64,000 nucleotides of DNA from Enterococcus casseliflavus NBRC 100478 (GCF_001544095.1 NZ_BCPT01000005.1:1-64000), one strand, 5' to 3'. Numbered from the stretch's first letter, positions 1 to 8,098 are shown. Notes: a model not told the origin generated them from the letters alone. Translations and numbers: made by a program.

Positions 1-30
1 ATACTCTTGCGAGTAGGGGGCTTTTTTTTC
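1..30 (+). terminator. Rho-independent terminator, left part cut by the window edge
   Basis: The window opens with TACTC-TTGC-GAGTA followed by a G run and eight T residues. The 5' side of the stem that would pair with the G run lies outside the window. It would end a plus-strand gene to the left, convergent with the minus-strand gene ending at 78. Confidence 0.6.
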
Positions 31-77
31 TATCTTGATAATCCATAATATGTTTGAACTTAAATGAGTTGGGTGAT

Positions 78-662
78 TTATTTAGGGGTATTTTTACTAA
101 TCAAACGTGACACATGGCTCATCAATTCTTTAACAAAATCCTTTTTGTTAATATTAATATTCACAGTCTTAAATTCATCGTAATTGTTTGTAGAATAGCC
201 GTAAGAAGTAGAGTGTTCTTTAAATGTAATATTAATTATAAGTGTATCATCATTAACGTCCACTAAGTTTTTATACTTAGTATTTATTTTTTTCTCTACA
301 GTCCGATGCAAAATACTTCCTTGGTGGAATAATTTACATCTGATATTGTATATAATGAATCCATCAAATTGATTTATGTTTTGAATAACATCATCGTCAA
401 TATCTTTAATAGGAAGATTCTGATATTTAAATACATTTTCGTCATACCACTTTATATATCTTTTGCCTACAACACCTTTTATTTTTTTTGTTTCTTTTCG
501 AAGGTAGGAATAGTGATACTGTCCCATTAGATCTGGTATTGAAAGACTGCAAAAGAAAGCTGCGTCAATTGCTCCTTTTGCAAGAGCATCTTCAATAATG
601 GATGCTAAATTTTTTATAGATTCTAATATCTCAATGTCTGTAGAAGTCTTGGCTTTTTTCAT
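78..662 (-). CDS. Hypothetical protein with a HEPN-like R-x4-H motif
   Basis: A 194-residue protein that I do not recognise by family. It starts at an ATG after AAGGAG with good spacing. It is mostly helical in its first 115 residues and holds the segment IRCKLFHQG (about residue 107), an Arg-x4-His arrangement that fits the HEPN RNase motif R-x4-6-H; the surrounding phrase resembles the one found in many HEPN proteins of phage-defence loci. There is no signal peptide or membrane segment. It begins 10 bp after the LysM lipoprotein gene, so the two are probably cotranscribed. HEPN membership is inferred from one motif; the catalytic reading is unproven. Confidence 0.7.
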   Translation of the reverse strand: MKKAKTSTDIEILESIKNLASIIEDALAKGAIDAAFFCSLSIPDLMGQYHYSYLRKETKKIKGVVGKRYIKWYDENVFKYQNLPIKDIDDDVIQNINQFDGFIIYNIRCKLFHQGSILHRTVEKKINTKYKNLVDVNDDTLIINITFKEHSTSYGYSTNNYDEFKTVNININKKDFVKELMSHVSRLISKNTPK

Positions 663-672
663 AATAGTCTCC

Positions 673-1839
673 TTATTTTACTCTCAAAGTATCACCAGGA
701 TAAAGCATAAAATTATTTGGATCAATGCCATTTAGTTCATAAAGCTCTTCGACAGAAATCCCAACACGTGCAGCTATTTGGGGAGGCCCTTCGCCTTTTT
801 GAACGGTCGTGTATTTTTCAACAGGTTGAGCCGGAACGCTGCTTTCAGGCACTGTTTCTTCAGAGCTTGCAGGAACCTCAACAGGTTGGACACTTTCTTC
901 TGAATAAGCAGCCACACTTTCAGATGAAAAAACTTCGGATTCTGTAGAATTAGAAGCGAAAGGTGATTTGGTTAATTCAAGAGATGCTGCCTTTGCGTAT
1001 TTCTCAACTAGGTCTTGAGAGAGCTGGCCATTAAACTGCATCAGGACCAATTCATCCTCATTAACTGCAGTATAGGAGAATAGCATTGCTGAGTCTTTTC
1101 CAAGGTCATCATAATACTGTTTAGTCGCTTTCAAGTCATCTAAATTATCAAAAGTCAGCAAGCGAGCATTACGTTGATCATCTTCATTGTCAGTTTCAAC
1201 TAATGAAAATATCTTTGCACTTGTGGCTGACATAGGCGCAATACCAAAGTCGTCCTTCGTCATGTCCCGTGGATTGTAAACCACAAGCGATTGCTGCGTG
1301 AATGCTTCAATTATATCGTCTAAATTTGCAGCAGCTGATTCTGATGAGACGGTGGTTTGTTCTGTAGATGATGAACTTGATTCAACTTCTTTCTTTTTCG
1401 TGTAAGGTTTCAAAACAAGTTTTTCTGCTCCTGAATCGTCATCATTCTTTTTTTCATCAGGAGTAAAGATTATATTCTCATCCTCTTTTGAAACAGTATA
1501 ATAAACAAAATCTTCATCATCTACTGAATCTTGTATTCTGATTGTGTCTTCTTCTAAAACATATTCAAGCTTATAATCCAAATGATCTATGATTTGTTTC
1601 GCAAATTCTTCACCTAATTTTTCCCATTCATCTTTAGCACTAGATGACATGCTATCAGTATCAACAGATACAGACATTACATGATCAGAGAAAGATACGA
1701 TCATATTTGGATATTCTTTGTTTGAAGATTCTGTAATCCAATCATTTGCCTTAAAGTCTTCAGTGGTGATTTTTTGGCCACAAGCGGTCAGCAACAAAAA
1801 CGTAAATAAAACCCAAATTCCCACACTAATCTTTTTCAT
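673..1839 (-). CDS. Lipoprotein with C-terminal LysM domain
   Basis: A 388-residue secreted lipoprotein. The N-terminus has two Lys, a hydrophobic core and the lipobox LLTAC, so Cys20 should be lipidated and the protein anchored outside the membrane. Residues about 20-290 form an acidic region that I cannot assign, followed by a Ser/Glu/Pro-rich linker (about 295-340). The last 45 residues are a LysM domain with the typical ELYELNGID and LYPGDTLRV phrases, which binds N-acetylglucosamine glycans of the wall. The ATG follows GGGGG with 6-nt spacing. It lies 16 bp after the small basic gene and 10 bp before the HEPN-like gene, one likely operon. Confidence 0.88.
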   Translation of the reverse strand: MKKISVGIWVLFTFLLLTACGQKITTEDFKANDWITESSNKEYPNMIVSFSDHVMSVSVDTDSMSSSAKDEWEKLGEEFAKQIIDHLDYKLEYVLEEDTIRIQDSVDDEDFVYYTVSKEDENIIFTPDEKKNDDDSGAEKLVLKPYTKKKEVESSSSSTEQTTVSSESAAANLDDIIEAFTQQSLVVYNPRDMTKDDFGIAPMSATSAKIFSLVETDNEDDQRNARLLTFDNLDDLKATKQYYDDLGKDSAMLFSYTAVNEDELVLMQFNGQLSQDLVEKYAKAASLELTKSPFASNSTESEVFSSESVAAYSEESVQPVEVPASSEETVPESSVPAQPVEKYTTVQKGEGPPQIAARVGISVEELYELNGIDPNNFMLYPGDTLRVK

Positions 1840-1855
1840 GTTTATCCCCCTAAAC

Positions 1856-2056
1856 CTATTTGAAAATATCCCATATACTAAACGTTGTTTTTTTATAAAT
1901 CTTTGCTTTTGTTGATTTTATAGGTGATTTAGCAAATCCCATTCCTTTCTTTCCATAACCGGGGATTACCGCTTTTTTGATTTTCCGTTTGGCTTTCCCA
2001 GTAGTTCTAGCCTTAAAACTTTTCTTAACGCTTGGTTTTCTAAGACCTACTTTCAT
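1856..2056 (-). CDS. Small very basic conserved protein
   Basis: A 66-residue protein rich in Lys and Arg, with a GYGKKGMGF-type core. The N-terminal phrase MKVGLRKPSVKKSFKARTTG is, from memory, shared with N-terminal modules of longer phage- or accessory-region proteins of Firmicutes, where a second domain follows; here the protein ends after that module. The ATG follows GAGGG with 6-nt spacing. It is the first gene of a probable three-gene operon with the LysM lipoprotein and the HEPN-like gene. Function unknown; nucleic-acid binding is possible on charge alone. Confidence 0.6.
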   Translation of the reverse strand: MKVGLRKPSVKKSFKARTTGKAKRKIKKAVIPGYGKKGMGFAKSPIKSTKAKIYKKTTFSIWDIFK

Positions 2057-2094
2057 TTTTTACCCTCTTTTCATATTTTTATTTTATTGTATCA

Positions 2095-2127
2095 AAAAAG
2101 CCCTATCATAAGATAGAACTTTTTTTC
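2095..2127 (-). terminator. Terminator of the first YolD module
   Basis: A CTATC-ATAA-GATAG stem is flanked by an A run on the left and a T run on the right, so it can work on both strands. It lies about 45 bp after the last gene of the YolD module and separates it from the operon starting at 2056. Confidence 0.6.
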
Positions 2128-2168
2128 TGTGGAGGCTATACTGTTCTTGCACGATATAAGGTAGTCAA

Positions 2169-2453
2169 TTATTTTGAAGAGCTAGGCCCGACCACCGAGT
2201 TATTATTTAGTGATTCAAATTCTATCATGATTTTTGTCTTACCAATCACTGAATATTTCCGAATTACGAATTGTTTCCTACTATTATATTCACCAGCAAC
2301 CACAATTCTCATTCCCTCATCGACATCTGCCAGAAAGTTCAAGCTGTGAACAGCAATCAAACAATTTGCGCCATCAAGGGAGAAACGCAATAAAGGGGTC
2401 TTGCTCATCTTCAATACTCGTATCTTTGATACAGTTCCTTTCAACGACTCCAT
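2169..2453 (-). CDS. Conserved small protein of the YolD module (paralogue of 44893-45171)
   Basis: About 94 residues, predicted mainly beta. It aligns over its whole length with the protein at 44893-45171: both have KG-VSKIR near the start, then CLIA-HSLNFL-DVDEGM, and end in YGKTKIM-type sequence, which is why I take the start at 2453 rather than the ATG at 2468. The compact strand-rich pattern would suit an OB-like fold, but that is inference. The first 80 bp overlap the 3' end of the upstream 88-residue gene in another frame. It is part of an SOS-controlled unit headed by a YolD-like gene. Exact role unknown. Confidence 0.72.
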   Translation of the reverse strand: MESLKGTVSKIRVLKMSKTPLLRFSLDGANCLIAVHSLNFLADVDEGMRIVVAGEYNSRKQFVIRKYSVIGKTKIMIEFESLNNNSVVGPSSSK

Positions 2454-2640
2454 AAAAATCGCCTCCATAACGTTGTATATAATAGTGACAATCCATCTTT
2501 CTTAAAGCAACAGCAACATAAAACTCGATACATTTTGCGCCAAATAAACACTCTTGCGACTCAGAGATAGAGTCAGGAAATTCGTTTATAAAATCAGAAT
2601 AGGATAGGTATCCTTGTTCGTACTGGTTGATCACATTCAC
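2374..2640 (-). CDS. Small protein of the YolD module, unknown function
   Basis: An 88-residue protein starting with GTG that overlaps the YolD stop codon as GTGA, a classic translational-coupling overlap, which supports it as a real gene. It contains an acidic N-terminal half (residues 1-30) and a FYVAVALRKMDCHYYIQ stretch. Its last 27 codons overlap the next gene by 80 bp in a different frame, unusually long for a bacterial operon. The second YolD module at 45 kb has no obvious counterpart in this slot. No known family recognised. Confidence 0.6.
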   Translation of the reverse strand: MNVINQYEQGYLSYSDFINEFPDSISESQECLFGAKCIEFYVAVALRKMDCHYYIQRYGGDFYGVVERNCIKDTSIEDEQDPFIAFLP

Positions 2641-2993
2641 TGAACATCAAACCATTTCTTCTCATAGTAAAATTCAATATTTCTGATTTCTTCGTACTCG
2701 ATCAGCGTAGTATCAATGTAGATCCCTAATTCATTATGACCAGATAGGAAACCTATCACGTCCGGCATGAACTTGCCTAATTGAGTGTAGTTAAGTTGCA
2801 CAGCAAGTCGCTTTCTCTTCAAAAGAGCCTCTTGTAAGAACTCACCGATTTGTTGTTCGTCCATTTCAGGTTTAGGTGGGCAATTATATGCCAGCTCTTT
2901 GTTGACTCGATCGATATCAGCTACATGCTCTGAAAGGAAGAAGCCTACCCATTTTAATTTTTTACGATCCTCATAAGGTTTAATCATCCCCAT
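2637..2993 (-). CDS. YolD-like family protein
   Basis: A 118-residue protein with the YolD-like signature: PYEDRKKLKW-GFFLSEH at the N-terminus, CPPKP in the middle and a C-terminal EIRNIEFYYEKKWFD. YolD-like proteins are usually encoded beside UvrX/UmuC-type Y-family polymerases and belong to the SOS response, but no polymerase is in this window. The ATG at 2993 follows GGAG with 8-nt spacing and matches the start of its paralogue at 45208-45576; an in-frame GTG at 3002 is less likely. A perfect LexA box lies in its promoter. Confidence 0.88.
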   Translation of the reverse strand: MGMIKPYEDRKKLKWVGFFLSEHVADIDRVNKELAYNCPPKPEMDEQQIGEFLQEALLKRKRLAVQLNYTQLGKFMPDVIGFLSGHNELGIYIDTTLIEYEEIRNIEFYYEKKWFDVQ

Positions 2994-3013
2994 AAATATC
3001 ACTCCTCACGAAA

Positions 3014-3042
3014 ATTATACGAACGTTTGTTCGATTTGTAAA
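3014..3042 (-). promoter_or_regulatory. SOS promoter with a perfect LexA box in the spacer
   Basis: Reading the minus strand, TTTACA (3042-3037), a 17-nt spacer and TATAAT (3019-3014) form a near-consensus sigma-A promoter. The spacer contains CGAACAAACGTTCG (3033-3020), an exact fit to the Gram-positive LexA/DinR box CGAAC-N4-GTTCG. LexA bound here would block RNA polymerase. The following start codon is 2993. Confidence 0.9.
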
Positions 3043-3245
3043 GCGAACAGAAATATAAAATTGTTGATCCGGAAAATAGTTTTCATTTTCCTCGCCTTTA
3101 TTCCGCCCAGCATATAAGTAACGATACACATTATTAATGAAGCATAGGTATTTATGGGGATTTAGTGAATTGATGAAAGCAATAAGATTAAGGATAAATA
3201 GGGAATAGGAAGGAAGTATAGATACTATTAAATAACGCAATGATA

Positions 3246-3302
3246 TAAGAAGCCTTCATGGCAGTTCTGAAAATGGATGAGGACGAACCGAAGAAATAAT
3301 CT
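3246..3302 (+). other. Short coding-like remnant or leader before an orphan terminator
   Basis: The 3003-3479 gap holds no full gene. After a TAA at 3246 a short open stretch reads MAVLKMDEDEPKK from an ATG at 3258 to TAA. It has no good ribosome binding site and is followed 35 bp later by a strong terminator. It may be the 3' remnant of a lost gene or part of a small transcribed RNA. Confidence 0.3.
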
Positions 3303-3335
3303 GTTTTGACGGATGTCAGTAAGAGGAATAAAATG

Positions 3336-3366
3336 AAAGTACCTTCGAGAGAAGGTGCTTTTTTTG
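3336..3366 (+). terminator. Strong rho-independent terminator without an upstream gene
   Basis: AGTACCTTC-GAGA-GAAGGTGCT followed by seven T residues. No intact plus-strand gene ends upstream, so the terminator may end a small RNA, a decayed gene, or an attenuated leader of the oxidoreductase gene starting at 3480. Confidence 0.8.
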
Positions 3367-3479
3367 AATAAAAGGAAAATCTAAAATGACCGAAGGGACA
3401 TTCATCGGTTGTTTAGTAGATAGTTTCAATCGATTGATGCGTGGCTTTTGATAGATTGAAGATCGGAGATGATTTGCGC

Positions 3480-4430
3480 ATGAAGGTGTTGTATTTTAAT
3501 GAATTCGGTGATTCAACTGTTTTAACATATGGGGATTTGCCTGATCCCATCATTCACGAAAATGAGCTAATGGTAGAGATGATGTATATTGGGTTGAATT
3601 ATGCTGATATTTATCGGAGAAAGGGTAACTATCATATTGAATCCCGAGACCCTCTTATTAATGGCTATGAAGGGGTAGGGAGGATTATTCAAAAAGGAAC
3701 ATCTGTCTCCAAGTTTCAGCTAGGGGAAACGATTCTTTTTGTGGATGTTCATTTTGCTAATGCAGAATTGGTGGCTGTTCCTGAGGAAAATGCTATCCGT
3801 ATTCCATCAGGCATACCACCTAAATTAGCAGCCAGTATTGGTCTGCAAGGGTTGACAGCTGATTTTTTAGCTCATGATCTTGGCAATAATGTGAATCATA
3901 GTAAGGTCTTCGTCCATGGGATAAGTGGTGGCGTCGGACAAATTTTATCGCAATTATTAACCGCAGATGGTCTAGAAGTGTATGGCGTCACTTCTACGGA
4001 AGAAAAGCGGCAACTGGCTTTAGACCAAGGCGCAAAACAAGTTTTTTTAAGAAATACAGAATGGCAAGATACCTACACTTCTTTCTTTGATACCGTTTAT
4101 GATGGCATTGGGCATACATTAGCCGAAAGTGTCGACTTGCTCAAAAATAGAGGGAATGTTGTCTTTTTTGGCATGGCCGGCGGAAATCCGCCAGCGATCG
4201 ACTTTATTCCCTTGCTATCTAAATCAAAAAGTATTTTGACAGGAGATCTCTGGGATTACTTGACAAGTTTTCAAGAGCGGGAGAGAAGAAGCTCTCGATT
4301 GTTTGACTACTTTAGCAAGGATCAAATGAAAATCAGTCAACCAACCATTTTTTCATTAGCTGACGGAAAAGCTGCCCATGATTATTTAGAATCTGGAAAA
4401 AGTATCGGTAAAATTCTGCTGCAACCATAA
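3480..4430 (+). CDS. Zinc-independent MDR family oxidoreductase (quinone oxidoreductase type)
   Basis: A 316-residue medium-chain dehydrogenase/reductase. The N-terminal catalytic domain shows the family phrases YIGLNYADIYRRKG and GYEGVGRI; the nucleotide-binding motif GISGGVGQI sits near residue 145 and should bind NADPH. The zinc-ligating cysteines of alcohol dehydrogenases are absent, which fits the quinone oxidoreductase (QOR) branch that reduces quinones or enones. I place the start at the ATG at 3480, with GGAG upstream, rather than an in-frame GTG at 3441. It stands alone on the plus strand; the true substrate is unknown. Confidence 0.9.
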   Translation: MKVLYFNEFGDSTVLTYGDLPDPIIHENELMVEMMYIGLNYADIYRRKGNYHIESRDPLINGYEGVGRIIQKGTSVSKFQLGETILFVDVHFANAELVAVPEENAIRIPSGIPPKLAASIGLQGLTADFLAHDLGNNVNHSKVFVHGISGGVGQILSQLLTADGLEVYGVTSTEEKRQLALDQGAKQVFLRNTEWQDTYTSFFDTVYDGIGHTLAESVDLLKNRGNVVFFGMAGGNPPAIDFIPLLSKSKSILTGDLWDYLTSFQERERRSSRLFDYFSKDQMKISQPTIFSLADGKAAHDYLESGKSIGKILLQP

Positions 4431-4701
4431 GAAGGTAAAAAACTAGATTTTTTATTGCAAACGATACACCGAATGTTTGATGTTTCACTAAGGCATTTTT
4501 TTATATAATCTATAGTTCTCTTTTGATACATCTTTAAGGATAAAAATAAATGTAAAATGAATAGAATATTGCAAGAAACTAATAGTTTCTATCTATTCAG
4601 TGAGAATAAGATAAAACTTTGTGATACACAGTACATTTAATTTGAAAATATTTAATTACAGCAGTAAGATAAATATATCAAATACTTAAGGAGTGATATC
4701 T

Positions 4702-4953
4702 ATGACAAACTATGAAGAAAAGGAAGCAAAAGCATTGGTAAAGATTGCAGAGGTTCTTGATAAGTTAGATGAAAATTTAGCTGAATTAGACACACTAGAT
4801 GCAGACGCCAAAAAACATAGTATGAAGAAATGGATCGTTGAGAAAAAAGCGATTCATGAAATCAAAAAGATCGCACACGAAGCCGGTAAGTATGAAAAGT
4901 ACGATGAAAAAGCACTTCAAAAAGAAATTGATGAAGTTGAGAAGTATATGTAA
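4702..4953 (+). CDS. Small highly charged helical protein
   Basis: An 83-residue soluble protein made almost only of Glu, Lys, Asp, Ala and Leu, predicted to be long amphipathic helices or coiled coil. It contains no Cys and no hydrophobic segment. The ATG at 4702 follows AAGGAG with 8-nt spacing; an in-frame GTG at 4693 overlaps the ribosome binding site and is unlikely. It is monocistronic, with a 270-bp AT-rich upstream gap. I do not recognise the family and propose no function. Confidence 0.7.
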   Translation: MTNYEEKEAKALVKIAEVLDKLDENLAELDTLDADAKKHSMKKWIVEKKAIHEIKKIAHEAGKYEKYDEKALQKEIDEVEKYM

Positions 4954-4988
4954 TTGAAGAAAAATAAGAAGTTGTCACCATTATTCAG

Positions 4989-5027
4989 CAATTGAAATCT
5001 GAATTGATAAAAGCCAGATTTCAATTG
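4989..5027. repeat. Perfect 13-bp inverted repeat
   Basis: CAATTGAAATCTG at 4989-5001 and its exact reverse complement at 5015-5027 enclose a 13-nt loop. There is no T run, so it is not a normal terminator. It may be an RNA-stabilising 3' hairpin of the preceding small gene. Confidence 0.65.
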
Positions 5028-5055
5028 AAGATTTAGAATTGACAATGATCTCACT

Positions 5056-5083
5056 AAGCCCATGCTCTTATGAGTGCGGGCTT
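5056..5083 (+). terminator. Weak terminator-like stem-loop
   Basis: AAGCCC and GGGCTT pair around a partly paired loop, followed only by GTTTG. It is the second hairpin after the small gene ending at 4953. Confidence 0.4.
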
Positions 5084-5203
5084 GTTTGCTGTACATATGA
5101 TTAACTGATTAACCACGCCAAGGTGAATAGGCATGAAAGATCATGATCTACAACGACAAGATAAAACATTAGTTAAAGGGGGACGGGGAAAAATCCAAAA
5201 ACA

Positions 5204-5250
5204 AAGAAAGTCTGTTTTTTCGTATTTTTCATCGACTTTCTCTATTTTTT
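5204..5250 (+). terminator. Possible terminator before the GH115 gene
   Basis: AGAAAGTC at 5205-5212 pairs with GACTTTCT at 5234-5241 over a long T-rich loop and is followed by a T run. The rest of the 4954-5362 gap shows no gene. Confidence 0.4.
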
Positions 5251-5362
5251 TAGATAAGCTTTTGGCTTATTCTAAATTTATGAGCGGTATCATAGTAAGA
5301 AGTTAACAAAACGTTTAGACCATCTGAAAAACATCTTTGCAGAAAATAGTGACGAGAGGTTT

Positions 5363-7501
5363 ATGGCTGATGAGCAATTCGATTGTCTATTACAACATAG
5401 TAGAAAGTTCTTTATTGAAGATAAAATGATAAACTATACAAAAGAAACGGGTGATTACATGGAACCAACATTTTTCATTTCGAAAAATACTTCTGTCACG
5501 TCAAAACAGCTGGAAAATGAAGTGATTGGACATGCTTGCGAGATCTTGCAACGTGACATTTTAACCGTTGTGACAGACACGAGGAAGGCAAATAAAATTG
5601 AATTGGTTTTACTTGATGAAAAAAATGAAACGGATGCTTTTCATATACTTTTCGTATCGCCAGATAAAGTAAAAGTGTGTGCTGAAACACCGTTAGGATT
5701 AATGTATGGGGTTCTTGAAATCTCACATAAAATTTTAGATGTTCAACCTTTTTGGTATTTCATGGAGATTCCCCCAATAAAAAAACCGTTTATTGAATGG
5801 ACAGATTTTGACTTAACATTGCCTGATTTTGCAACGGACTATCGGGGCTGGTTCGTCAATGATGAGTTGCTGCTGGATCAATGGGAAGATAATGGTTCAA
5901 ATGAATATGTATGGGAACGGATTTATGAAACATTGTTACGTTTAGGCGGAAATGTCATCATCCCTGGAACAGATAAGAACAGTCATAGACATCGAGAAAG
6001 TGCGCAAGCGATGGGGTTGATCTATACACATCATCATGCCGAGCCACTAGGCGCAGAGATGTTTGCTAGAAGGTATCCTGGTTTGAAGGCTTCATACGAG
6101 GAACATTTTGAGTTATTTCAGGAATTATGGAAAAAAGCCTTACACGAGCAAAAGGGTACCAACGTTATTTACACACTCGGTTTTCGTGGACAAGGGGATT
6201 GTCCTTTTTGGGCAGAAGATCTTGATCGACAGTGGTCAGCAGCGGAAAAAGCAGCAGTGATCAACGAAATCGTTCATCTGCAATATCATATGGTTAAAGA
6301 AGACGATCCTCATGCAGTATGTTCAATGAACATTTATGGGGAGATGACGGAATTATTTAATCTTGGATTACTTGAGCTTCCAGATGATGTGATTGAGATT
6401 TGGGCGGATAATGGTTATGGCAAAATGGTTTCTCGTAGACAAGAAAATCACGATCCACGAGATGAAGTGTTAACAAACACATCAAAACCAAATCAATCAA
6501 GAGGAATCTATTATCACGTTGCCTTTCATGATTTACAAGCATCTAATTTTTTGACGATCTTGCCTAATAGCCCAGAATTTGTTTCTAGAGAGTTAATGGC
6601 GGTTAGAGAAGTCAAGATGGATAAGTTTGTCTTAGTCAATACAGGCAACATAAAACCGCATATTTTATTCTTACAAGAAATAGCGAATTTCTGGCGAGCA
6701 GATTATCAGTTACGAACCAATCAAGAGATAATTTCAGAGCATGTAACACAATATTATCAAAATCAGCAAGAAGAGATCCAAGCTGTCTATGAAGCTTACT
6801 TTGAAGCGGTTATCCGCTATGGAACATATGAGGATCAAACCGCTGGGGACGAGTTTGCCTGTTATTTGATCCGAAAAATTATTCAATCCTGGCTCAAGCA
6901 AGAAACAAAAATTCCGAGGATAGAATGGTTGACGGGTGATAAAAAAATCAAGGAGCAAGTCACAGAAATTTTCTCTATGGTAGGAGAAAAGATAGCAGCC
7001 TGGGAGAATCTATTGCTGAGATGTCAGCAAATTACATTATCCCTTCAGGATAAACATGCGCAAAATGCTCGCTTTTTTAATGATATTTACCTCTCAGTAG
7101 CCGTTCAATGCAAAACGTTAAAAGCACTGCTCCATTTGTTAGACGCTTATCAGATGCTTGATCGGGAAGAAATGGTCTTTGTATTTGTAAAAGTTTTCGA
7201 TGTGTTAGAAGAAATTCATCAACTAATTCAAATACTAAAGGAAAATCCAAGTGATACATGGTATGATTTTTATGAAAACGACGGCTATACTAATCTAACA
7301 TTGACAAAAGAGATGATCAAAAGTCTGTTGTCTTACATTCGCATCATTGGCGATGGTCCAGATCAAGATCAGTGGGAGAGAAAATATATTATGGATCCCA
7401 CTGAATCAAGAGTTATGTTGCTTTCAAATACTAAAAAAGCGTTGACGGATGAAAAGTTAGCAAGAAAAATCAGAGTAAATTTTAGAAAAGATCCTAATTA
7501 A
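5363..7501 (+). CDS. Glycosyl hydrolase 115 family protein (xylan alpha-glucuronidase type)
   Basis: A protein of up to 712 residues with the GH115 hallmarks: RGWFVNDE at about residue 171, GGNVIIPGTD, ADNGYGKM at about residue 350 and GIYYHVAFHD at about residue 388. Characterised GH115 enzymes remove 4-O-methylglucuronic acid or glucuronic acid side chains from xylan. There is no signal peptide, so it would act inside the cell on imported oligosaccharides. It is shorter than many GH115 proteins because C-terminal domains are lacking. The start is uncertain: 5363, 5426 and 5459 are in-frame ATGs and none has a strong ribosome binding site. A GH43/GH3/PTS cluster lies 9 kb downstream and probably serves the same polymer. 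Confidence 0.85.
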   Translation: MADEQFDCLLQHSRKFFIEDKMINYTKETGDYMEPTFFISKNTSVTSKQLENEVIGHACEILQRDILTVVTDTRKANKIELVLLDEKNETDAFHILFVSPDKVKVCAETPLGLMYGVLEISHKILDVQPFWYFMEIPPIKKPFIEWTDFDLTLPDFATDYRGWFVNDELLLDQWEDNGSNEYVWERIYETLLRLGGNVIIPGTDKNSHRHRESAQAMGLIYTHHHAEPLGAEMFARRYPGLKASYEEHFELFQELWKKALHEQKGTNVIYTLGFRGQGDCPFWAEDLDRQWSAAEKAAVINEIVHLQYHMVKEDDPHAVCSMNIYGEMTELFNLGLLELPDDVIEIWADNGYGKMVSRRQENHDPRDEVLTNTSKPNQSRGIYYHVAFHDLQASNFLTILPNSPEFVSRELMAVREVKMDKFVLVNTGNIKPHILFLQEIANFWRADYQLRTNQEIISEHVTQYYQNQQEEIQAVYEAYFEAVIRYGTYEDQTAGDEFACYLIRKIIQSWLKQETKIPRIEWLTGDKKIKEQVTEIFSMVGEKIAAWENLLLRCQQITLSLQDKHAQNARFFNDIYLSVAVQCKTLKALLHLLDAYQMLDREEMVFVFVKVFDVLEEIHQLIQILKENPSDTWYDFYENDGYTNLTLTKEMIKSLLSYIRIIGDGPDQDQWERKYIMDPTESRVMLLSNTKKALTDEKLARKIRVNFRKDPN

Positions 7502-7512
7502 TATTAAAATGA

Positions 7513-7569
7513 GATGAAACGCCATTCAAAAGTAAGACTAAATATCTTACGTTTGAATGGCGTTTCATC
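7513..7569. terminator. Long hairpin between convergent genes
   Basis: GATGAAACGCCATTCAAA pairs perfectly with its complement ending at 7569, continued by GTAAG/CTTAC nearer the loop: 23 bp with one mismatch. It lies between the GH115 stop and the end of the minus-strand GNAT gene. The T runs are poor, so it may work as a bidirectional block or RNA stabiliser. Confidence 0.7.
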
Positions 7570-7585
7570 TAGTATGCAGTTTTTA

Positions 7586-8098
7586 TTAGAATTCACTAGG
7601 CGTATCGTCCAATTCCAGCACCATATTATACCAAGCAACATTTGCATGTTGGGAATCTGACAGTCCTTCTAGTTGATAGCCATGCTTTTTGTAATATGGA
7701 ATCAATGATTCTAAACAAGTTAAGGTGATTCCTTTTCTGTTTTGAAGACGACATTGTTCTTCGAGGACTGACAGTAGTTTACTGCCAATCTGACAGTTTC
7801 TATAATCAGGAGCGACAGATAAGCTCAGAATACTTTGGTAGCCACCAAAAGGCTGATTAGGACAAGTACTTTCAAAGAGATCGTCAGAGAGATAACGTTT
7901 AGAAATAATGGGCCCTACAACGTAGCCGATCGGACAATTCTTTTCATTTATAGCAACAATAAAACTGTCACTTATTGTATGTATTCGATTCATCATCGCA
8001 GTTTTGGATGCTGCTTCATCAGCTGTAAATCCTGCATTTTCAATCTGCATGATTCGATCAATATCCTCTTCTTTTGGTGGTCTGAAGAAAACGTTCAT
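7586..8098 (-). CDS. GNAT family N-acetyltransferase (AANAT-like)
   Basis: A 170-residue single-domain GNAT. Motif A, the acetyl-CoA loop, is visible as LSVAPDYRNCQIGSKLL (about residues 92-108), preceded by the conserved beta strand ILSLSV and followed by LTCLESLIPYYKKHGY. The arrangement with R-P-x-x-x-D near the N-terminus and a mid-protein GY resembles the arylalkylamine N-acetyltransferase-like group. The substrate cannot be told. The ATG follows GGGAG. It is monocistronic and convergent with the GH115 gene. Confidence 0.85.
   Translation of the reverse strand: MNVFFRPPKEEDIDRIMQIENAGFTADEAASKTAMMNRIHTISDSFIVAINEKNCPIGYVVGPIISKRYLSDDLFESTCPNQPFGGYQSILSLSVAPDYRNCQIGSKLLSVLEEQCRLQNRKGITLTCLESLIPYYKKHGYQLEGLSDSQHANVAWYNMVLELDDTPSEF

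Noticed and set aside
2980-3240. 86-residue minus-strand open frame over the SOS promoter
   Set aside because: It overlaps the YolD start and promoter, has no ribosome binding site and has a low-complexity composition.
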